A stretch of DNA of 64,000 nucleotides, taken from positions 333,418,421-333,482,420 of the forward strand of contig NC_085138.1 in assembly GCF_035046485.1 (NCBI RefSeq). The letters run 5' to 3'. Position 1 is the stretch's first letter. The number at the start of each line of letters is the position of its first letter. The stretch comes from Aedes albopictus (lineage: Eukaryota; Arthropoda; Insecta; Diptera; Culicidae). This document shows positions 56,769 to 64,000 of the stretch, in pieces. The position numbers and the translations under genes are program-made. Under the pieces are notes generated by a model. The model searched no databases and had not been told where the DNA came from. It was given only the letters and a program-made list of their open reading frames with translations.

Positions 56769-57188
56769 CACACCAAAATCATGTAGTTTTAGGTGTCAAA
56801 GACACAAATTTAGAGGTCAAAGCACGTGAATTTACGTCTTCGACAACACCCCAAAATAAACTTGTTTGTTCTTAGCGTCCAGCAATCGCTAGAACCAAAT
56901 CGATAGATAAAACATATCAAAGAAAAATATGGAACTGGGTTCGAGCACTGGCCCGCTGATTGAGAGTCACGAACTATACCTCTCGGCCACATCACCGAGT
57001 TGGGAGTTACACGATAAATGTGATATTGTTAGTACGTACCTGGTCAGACAGGATTGTTGACATCTTGTGCAATCAACTCGAACTTACAGGATAGCTGTAA
57101 AATTGAGTCATATTTGCCATTCAGTCATGAAATGTTTACGTACGTTGATGGTTTACGTCACGTGTAAATTCTTAAAGTTTTAAGTGTG
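56769..57188. mobile_element. MITE with CACAC termini and TA target, tRNA-like segment inside
   Basis: Ends CACACCAAAA and (inward) CACACTTAAAA, TA at 56767-56768 and 57189-57190. ACGTGAATTTACG and its counterpart CGTAAA..ACGTGTAAATT extend the arms. The inverted arms enclose the SINE-like segment at 56925-57003. Confidence 0.6.
56925..57003 (-). mobile_element. tRNA-derived SINE fragment
   Basis: On the minus strand GTGATGTGGCCGAGAGG gives an A box (TGGCCGAGAGG), then GACTCTCAATCAGCGGGCCA and a B-box-like TGCTCGAACCC. The layout resembles a serine/leucine-type tRNA. The body and tail are not clear and the anticodon is not assigned. Confidence 0.55.
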
Positions 57189-57260
57189 TAGGACTAGGTG
57201 TAAGATATAAAATCAATAACAGTTTGGATGACCTAGGATATCCAGGATAAATGTTCAGCA

Positions 57261-57765
57261 CCATATGCTGTTGAGTACTAAAACCGCTGAAATACGTAGG
57301 GAAAACTCTGTAATAACGCTTGGAAAAAATCTATCTAAAACTTCACGATATTTATTTCTAGGGATTTATATAAAAATCATCTGAGATGTCGATCAAAAAA
57401 ATTTTCCAGTCCAGATATACCTTCAAAAATCGTTCAGGTATTTTTCAGGAATGCCACCAGAGATTTATACAGGAGTTGCTTTAGGATCTAGGGATTGCAT
57501 TGAAAATTCCCACATGAATGTGTCCAGAAATTTCATCAGGGTTTCATCCAGAAAATTCTGCAGAAATTTCTACAGAGATTATTGCATTATTATTTTCAGC
57601 GTTGCATGCAAAATTTTTTTTTCAGAAATTGGTTTTAGAATTTCTCCAGAGATTCCCGCGGAATTTGTTGAAATATTCCTTCAGGGATTTTTCAGAAGTT
57701 GCACAAATATTAGTTAAGAACTCTTTAGGCCTTCTTTAACTCTTGATTTTCCAAGAAATCCCTGG
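57261..57765 (+). repeat. Degenerate array (plus polarity)
   Basis: CCAGAGATTTATACAGGAG, TCCAGAAATTTC and CTTCAGGGATTTTTC wording, clearest at 57430-57710. Frames at 57451-57739 are array readings. Confidence 0.55.
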
Positions 57766-58119
57766 AGCAGAGAAAAAAATAACAATGTCGGAAAAAAGAA
57801 ACACAAACAAGCAGCAAAGAAGGCGCAGCGATTGTTTTTCATCCCAACTGGTAACAAATAATTACATGATCTCTAAATTTTTTGTTAGAGACAAAACTGT
57901 AGCTTAATTTATTGCATACTTTTCAACTCGTGCATAATCGACTCGCAGTTGCCACTCGAAAATCGTAATGCAAGGCTTAAAAATCTCGTGGTGTGCGATC
58001 ATTATCCTGTTCTGTTCAAGTTGCAACAGGCGCATGTCGCTTTGGGTGGATTGTTGTAATAAATGCCGGTTGCGACATTGCCATGAGTGTTTCGCTTTGG
58101 TTGAAATTTGATTCAATGC
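57766..58119. other. Unassigned DNA
   Basis: Not array-like, no element ends. The minus frame at 57904-58116 has no motif. Confidence 0.35.
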
Positions 58120-59140
58120 CCTGGAGGATTTTCTTGGGAAATCTCTTTTAACTCCTGGAGATACCTTTGGGAACTCCTAGATTACATTCCGGAAATTATT
58201 TCGGAAGAAACTTGCACAAATATTCCTAAAGCAATATTTGGAAAAAGTTTCTGAAAAAATATCTGAATTTCTTAAGTAAACCCCTGGAGGAATTTCTGGA
58301 AGAAATTCTAAATACCTGGAAAAAACTGGAAAACCAGGAATCTTCTGGGAATTTTATTCAACAGGAAAAAACCTGTAACTCAGGGAAATTTTGCATTGAT
58401 AAAAAAAAACATTTGGTCGCACGAAAAGAAGTAGCGAATTTTATTACTTGTAGATCAACTCAGAAAAAGTTTACAGAGTTGTCTGTTTCGCGGATATGAA
58501 CAAAAAATTTCGATTATGTGGTGTTAGTGTATTCTTCTAGAAAATCGGCTGCAATTATTTTTTCCAGAAATTCCGTCAGGGTTTCTTTCCGGAATTTCTT
58601 TGGAAATACATCTTGAAATTCCTTTCTGGGATTTTTACAAGATTTTTTCCGGAAATTCTTCCGGATTCCTACCAGCGTTTTTCCAAGATTCGAAAATTTC
58701 TTTCCAAGATTTTTCCTTGAGAATCTTCCAGGATTCCGTGATTCCGATCGTTTTCTTCTGAAATTTTTCACGGGGACCATAGATAATTTCTCTAGAGGTT
58801 TTTCCAGTATTGCTCCCGGAGCTCCCGTGGGTTTCTACCAGGATTTATCCCGAGATCTCTACGAGAGTTCATCTCAGGATATACCGCAGTTTTTGTCGCG
58901 GAATATCTGTTAAAATTTCTCTCTGAAGTAGTTATTCCTCGGATTTTTACTAAAGCTCCTCCAAGGGTTTTTAGTAGTTTTTCACTAATTTTCTGCAGGA
59001 ATTTCTTCCGAGATTTCTCCCGATGTTTCTCCTGTGATTCCTTCAAGAAATTTTCTACAACTTTCTTCTATATTTTCTCCTCGGATTTCTACAAAAGTTG
59101 CAGCTAATATATTCCGCAAAGTTTCTCATTGGTTTTCTTT
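58120..59140. repeat. Degenerate array, polarity switch between 58340 and 58530
   Basis: Minus polarity to about 58340, an unrelated spacer at 58340-58510, then plus polarity in a TTCCGG-rich variant (CGGAATTTC, TCCGGAAATTC). Minus frames at 58514-59046 read as lysine/arginine/glutamate repeats and are not genes. Confidence 0.6.
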
Positions 59141-59580
59141 CGTGATTTTTTTTTACTTAATCGTTTGGAAGCCTCGGGTGCCACATGGGCATAACTGAGC
59201 CGAAAGCATTTGTTGTTTTTTTTTACAATATTTACATTTTGAAATATTTACTGCCTTAATGCTAAGTTAGTTCGGGAAGCCGAAGTACTCGCGACTGTTT
59301 CGAGGTTAGGGATAGAAAAAAAAATTGGGAAGGAGGGATTTAGGGGTCTTAAACTAAATTATTTGCTAACTTAAACTAAAAACATTGATGGGACAAAACG
59401 TTCTGATCTGTAACGGAACCGCAAAAAAAGGAATAACGGTAGGCGACGACAAGAAGACGACAAACGGAAGGGGACAGCGACAAACAGGGGCGAACAGCAA
59501 AACTTAATGGCGGACAACGTAAACAAGGAACGTACTACATCAAACTCTGCTCTTTTGAGCTTTGTTTCTTAACTCTGAGA
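59141..59580. other. Unassigned DNA, purine-rich right half
   Basis: 59430-59510 is rich in GACGACAAG and GGGGACAGCGACAAAC words, unlike its surroundings. It could be an untranslated region of an unrecognised retroelement. Confidence 0.35.
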
Positions 59581-60300
59581 CAAAGAGTTTCTTCCGGGAC
59601 TTCTATTAGAAGATTCCTTCCGGTGTTGATCCTGGGATGTTTTTCAAAATTTATCCTGGACATTCTCCTAAGATTTTTTGGAGAGTCTTCTGGGATTTCT
59701 GCAGGTGCTACAGCTGGTGTTTCTCATGGAGTTCGTTGCGTGATTGTTTTCCTGATATTTTTCAAGGCTTTTCCCTGTAGTTGATTATCTAATTACTTGC
59801 AGTGATCCACTTGAGCTTATTTTCTTACAAATTTTCTCGGGATTATTGCCAGAGTTCAGGCAGATATTTTTCAAAGATTTTTTGTCTCCAAGGCTAACTT
59901 ACGAGATTCCTAGGAAGACATGTCTGAACAAATAAATCTGGAGAAATCCCGGTCAAGTTTTGAGAAAATCTCGGCAAATACTTATTACGGAACTCCGGAA
60001 GAAATCCTGAGAGAAACTGGGAAATCTGGAAGTAAATAGTTCTGGGACTAATCCCAGGAGGACATATTAAGGAAATTTAAGGAGCAACTCTCAAAACCTC
60101 TAAAAGGAATCCCGGAAGAAACTACGCAAGGTAATCTTTAACAACTATCTGAAAACTGTCTTTGGAAGAACTTCTGCGGAAATTCCCAAAGAAACTGTTG
60201 GAAATCTATCCCGAAACCACTACGAGAAATTCCTGGTAGAACTTTGGAAACAAATTGGAAAAATCTCCCGGAGAAATCCAGCGAGAAAATCCGAAGGAAA
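59581..60300. repeat. Degenerate array, plus then minus polarity
   Basis: Plus to about 59880 (TTCTTCCGGGACTTC, CTGGGATTTC), minus from 59930 (GAAATCCCGG, GGAAGAAACT). It ends at the left terminus of the next MITE. Confidence 0.55.
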
Positions 60301-60886
60301 CCCGAGCAGGAGAAAATAGCTGAAGAATACCAAACTCATGTATGGAAAACGCAATACCTACTACCTGAATGGGGTATTAAGAAACCCTGCATAAGAGGTA
60401 AAATATCTAAATAAATAACTGGTGTGTATTCTGTGCATAACACGTGAATAATGACATCAGGTATTGCAATACCTAAATAAATTCGTGGAGCGGACCTGGT
60501 ATGGTGGTTAGAACACAAGACTATCACGCCGAGGACCTGGGATCGAATCCCACTCCCGACATACTCACAAAATGTGGGTTCTTCCTTCGGAAGGGAAGTA
60601 AAGCGTGGGTCCCGAGATGAACTAGCCTAGGGTTAAAAATCTCGTTAATACAGACAAAAAAAAAAACCTAAATAAATTATAATCTTCTATTTTTTCATAC
60701 CAATAGTGAGTTTTCCATAATTGCATTATACCTCAAGCAGTCCTCAACACCAAACCAAATCAATACCTACAAAATACCAAAATAAGTTATTTCCAATACC
60801 TGGATAACCGACCAATACCTCGTCGTGGTATGAAACCTGACTTTGGTATGCTGCAGTTATGTGTCAGTTATTTATTCCTGCTCGGG
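60301..60886. mobile_element. MITE with CCCGAGCAGG termini, split by a SINE
   Basis: Ends CCCGAGCAGGAGAAAATA and (inward) CCCGAGCAGGAATAAATA. Without the nested SINE and its duplicated target it is about 390 bp. ATACCAA and AATACCT words recur inside. Flanking AA on both sides may be a 2-bp duplication. No frame. Confidence 0.88.
60484..60665 (+). mobile_element. tRNA-derived SINE nested in the MITE
   Basis: The 13-bp duplication ACCTAAATAAATT (60471-60483 and 60666-60678) frames it. The head has TGGTGGTTAGA as A-box region (60502-60512) and GGATCGAATCC as B box (60540-60550). The anticodon loop region reads TATCACGCC, compatible with a valine (CAC) origin. The body has a CTTCCTTCGGAAGG hairpin and the tail is poly(A). 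Confidence 0.88.
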
Positions 60887-60889
60887 AAG

Positions 60890-61170
60890 CTCGGCGTACA
60901 TACTCTAGCGGAGACCCCTTAAACCAACCTCGAAAAACCTGAAATCGTGAAAAATCTCGGAACGAGCTCTTTATGGAAGCAAATACTTTAAAACATCTGG
61001 CTATACTTGGGAAAAGTGGAGAAAGCAAGAAAAGAAAAACCTTTGCTAATATTAAGGACCAACTCTAAATACGACAAGGATGTGAGGGAAAGAACATGGA
61101 TAGAATTTCAAAATCTCAGCATTACTACACCACCATTACGGAGTACATACATCCAAATTCATAAGGTTCA
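60890..61170. other. Unassigned DNA
   Basis: A lysine/arginine-rich frame at 61007-61198 has no motif. No element ends other than those of the neighbours. Confidence 0.3.
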
Positions 61171-61354
61171 CCGGCGCAAGTTGAAACAGGTGGGGTAATA
61201 TGAAACAGCGGGTTTACATGATGTTATCCAATTATTAAAAAAATATTTCAATTTATCAGCACTGAGTATTGGAATAAAACAACCTTTTTGTAATGGAGGA
61301 ATTTGTAAATTGTATTGAAATCTACTTTATAACTTCGTGTTTCAACTTGCCCGG
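61171..61354. mobile_element. Candidate MITE with GCAAGTTGAAACA termini
   Basis: CCGGCGCAAGTTGAAACAGG at the left is matched inward from the right by CCGGGCAAGTTGAAACACG. The 184-bp interior is AT-rich. No target duplication is evident. Confidence 0.6.
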
Positions 61355-62385
61355 AATACCCAACTAAAAATTGTGTAGGGAATTTAACGCTCATACAGTC
61401 TGTGTAAGTCTGTGAAATGTCAAAGTGGTTTCTTGCAATTAATCCAAAATAACTTTGAGAATAAATTAGAAATATACCTTAACCGATTTTTGTATTATGT
61501 TCGAAAAAGAACATTGTTAAACAGTTCTTAAAAGAATTCTGAGATTTAGTGGAATGTAAGTGTTGGTGAATTTGTGTCGGGAGTGTTACCGAGAATTTCG
61601 TGATTTGTGTTACGTGAAATGTTGAATTGTTTATGGCAGGTAATACTCGTGGTTAGTGTAGGTGTCACTCAGCTAAAAAGCTCCCGATAGGCTAGACAGG
61701 ACAAGGCCAGGCTCCACCACCCTAAAAGCAACTATCAGCACGCTACACATCGTAGTTGAAAAACCCACCATCAGAGGGACGGGTTACCACCAATTGGGCG
61801 GCCATGAGGGGTGGCGTAACGGGGCCATTGAGAAATGAGATGGCTGGAGAGGGCAATGGCCGAGGAACGAGGTCATGGACCTCGAGGCGGTCGGCGACTT
61901 AGAGATCGTTCACTTGCCCAGAGTTCGTCGACTAAGATAGATTGAAGGCTAAAAGTTGAAACGAAAGAATTGATAGGAAAAGTTTGAGAAGTGGAAAGAA
62001 AAGCTTGAAAAGTGGAAAGAAGTTGAAGTTCAAGAAGTTTGTGGAAGTGGAAAGAGAGAGTGCGCAGTGGACTACAGGTAATTCTACCACCACTTCCTGT
62101 ATGTTAGCCCATTTGTAATGCCCTCCCCGTGTTACAGAACCCCGCCGTTTTTGGTGAAAAACGGCTCAACCGATTTCCCTACTGTGTCTCCGTCAACATC
62201 TGGGCAAATTCCGGCACAGAACCCGCCGACGGCCGATCCGTTACCATATCGGCAGGACGGAACACGTAGGAGGTTCAGGAACCCGTGTGGTACAATCCAA
62301 AGCCAAATTGAAAATATTTACATTTAAAATTTCCCCCTGAAAAAAAAAAAACTCAAGGAACTTTATTTTGTCTTATGAGTAGACA
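61355..62385. other. Unassigned GC-richer DNA, possible exon-intron remains
   Basis: From about 61660 the sequence is balanced in composition with purine-rich repeats (GTGGAAAGAA, 61985-62055). 62078-62137 has a GT start after ACTACAG and an AG end after GTGTTAC, giving exactly 60 bases, a normal size for a short insect intron. A plus frame at 62118-62327 (69 codons) follows, rich in proline and threonine, with no recognised domain. It may be part of an LTR element or host gene; unsupported. Confidence 0.35.
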
Positions 62386-62389
62386 CCCT

Positions 62390-63110
62390 GTTTATGAAAA
62401 ACTTCTCCTGGAATTGTATGTGTTAAAGAAACGTTTGGAGGAATTTCTGGAAAAAACCCTTGAGGAAATTCCCAAAATAATTTCTTTAGAAATATTCTCG
62501 GAAAAATCCCGAAGAAAACTCATGGAGGAAGTTCTGATAATATTTCTGGAGGAATTTCTTCTGAAATGTTTGCAAGCACAAACATTGCCTAATGTAGCAA
62601 TAATACAAGCATGACCTTATGTAGTCATCCTTGAAAGAACTTCCTATCAAATTTCTTGAAGATTCCCAGGATGAATTTCGGAAAAAAACTAAGGAAACCC
62701 ATGGACCAGCTGCAATTGTTTGAGGAATTTCTAGATAAACTCCTTAAGAAGTGCTATGGAAAATTCCTGATGAATCCCTGGAGAAATTTTTCGAAGAAAC
62801 CCATATACAGGGATTCATTTTATAGGCCTACTAAAATAAATATTAAGAGATGTTCTTGTAAAAATCATTCTAAGAAAAAAATGCAACAATTATCTTTTTC
62901 CAAACATTTTAGAAAATTTTTGATGAATCATCACAGAATGCACAGAGGAATTTTTGGCGGTGCCTCTGTAGATAATGCTGGAGAACTTTCTAGAAATTTA
63001 ATGAAGAATTCTTGCAAATTCATGACAGGAATTATAGCAAGAATGTTCCTTCCACGATAATTGCAGAAAAAAATGGAGAAATTGTTTTTCCGAAATAATT
63101 CTCAATTAGA
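62390..63110 (-). repeat. Degenerate array (minus polarity)
   Basis: GGAATTTCTGGAAAAAAC, GAGGAAATTCC and CTGGAGAAATT words. The plus frame at 62375-62614 (79 codons, Leu/Glu-rich) and that at 62656-63060 are array readings. Confidence 0.6.
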
Positions 63111-64000
63111 CGCCACAGCGAAGTGATTTAAATGGGGGCGTACCAGTGTATGGGGCCCTAAAATTTGACCAGCTCTGATATGCGTATATGCTGAGGTGAC
63201 ACATGGTTTCTTCAATCACCCCAGGTTTTACCGTGGTGGTATATTGTTGATTACGGAAAGTTTTGGGCGCAGCCAGTGGTCAGAGTCAATGTAAGCGCCC
63301 CGATTTCCTTACGGAGAAGTCATGTTTGATGTTTGACTAAAATTCCTTCAATAACAAACGTTTACCTGTATTATTTTGTTTGTAAATTTTGTTTGTCTGA
63401 AGTGGACAGGATCGCAAATTAGTGAAGTGAAGTATAATTTCCATGTCTTACTGTTCAACCAATAAGTTCCAGCATGCCTTCAAATTATACATCTTCACCT
63501 CAAAAGGTTTGAATACGAAACTGGGAGATCCTAAAAACAAAACAAACGATGATATATATTCTCCTAGCTCTACACGCCATCGATCGAGTCCTCTTCAATT
63601 AGGCACCCCGTACCGCAGAGGGACCCAGCATTTATGAATTTTTGAAGTGCGCTTCCCGGTATCTCTCCTCCTCAATCATTCATATCTACATACAAGTAGA
63701 GGCCACTAACTGTGGCTGGCTGGCTGGCAGCTACACTTGACTGGAGTTCCACAGCAAGAGATCCCGTCCACTCGAGCGCCCGGTCGTCGTCGTCGTTGTC
63801 GGCCGCAAGATAAACGATAAATTATCATTCTTAATTGCGTTAGTAAACCGTTTCATTTTCTTTCCACTCGAATCGAACACTGTTTTTTAACCACCTTACT
63901 TCTCAGGTAACAAGACGCCTTTTTTGTTCTATCCAGCTAACGCAGCGGGTCATAGAAGAGTGTTGCCCATCGGCTCGGCTCGGCTCGGCCTTCTCATCAA
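63111..64000. other. Unassigned, possibly single-copy DNA
   Basis: No repeats apart from small microsatellites: GTCGTCGTCGTCGTTGTCG near 63785 and four TCGGC units at 63970-63989. GC content rises after 63640. No frame with support; the window ends inside this region. Confidence 0.4.

Overview
This is a stretch of animal (insect) intergenic or intronic DNA made almost entirely of transposable elements and degenerate repeats. The best clue to the host is the SINE at 34929-35213 and its truncated partner at 12184-12407. Their tRNA-like head, body and GAGAG-rich tail match the Feilai SINE as I remember it from Aedes mosquitoes. Together with the abundance of MITEs and short non-LTR retrotransposon copies, this suggests an Aedes genome, probably A. 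aegypti. I found no host protein-coding gene, rRNA, CRISPR array or bacterial-type operon that I can support.

Layout. 1-4100: a 5'-truncated RNase H-bearing non-LTR retrotransposon on the minus strand, flanked by a perfect 85-bp direct repeat. 4936-8534: a minus-strand RTE-clade element with endonuclease and reverse transcriptase, broken by a nonsense codon and by a palindromic MITE. 8535-17500: unassigned DNA, a Tc1/mariner-type MITE, a second MITE, a CCCGGGA-rich hAT-type element, a Feilai fragment, a candidate (TAATC)n-tailed retroposon and long degenerate arrays. 17517-18245: a 685-bp tRNA-headed retroposon with a perfect 22-bp target duplication. 18250-26240: unassigned DNA, a 48-bp stub of the first LINE family, duplicated array blocks, a hAT-type element, more MITEs and a second RTE copy with an inverted 5' end. 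26247-28163: a 1.9-kb TIR element holding a 1-kb fold-back with GC hairpins at its centre. 28800-46210: SINEs, piggyBac-type and mariner-type MITEs, an inverted pair of 1.2-kb and 1.9-kb repeats (36-42.6 kb), and a hAT-type element with two inverted copies of a 386-bp palindromic MITE. 46211-49160: the purest degenerate 12-bp array. 50622-64000: the third 386-bp MITE copy, a hAT-type hairpin element, a 1.7-kb element with an 8-bp target duplication and iterated terminal motifs, a SINE nested in a MITE, and unassigned DNA.

How it fits together. The background is a very degenerate array with a core close to TTCCTCCAGGAA. It occurs in about twenty blocks on both polarities and has repeatedly been the target of DNA-transposon insertions with clean target duplications. 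The 12-bp unit has no stop codon in any of the six frames, so the many mirrored open frames in these blocks are artefacts. The RTE and RNase H LINE copies are the only coding remains. Family assignments rest on motifs, target duplications and terminal repeats read by eye; no database search was possible.
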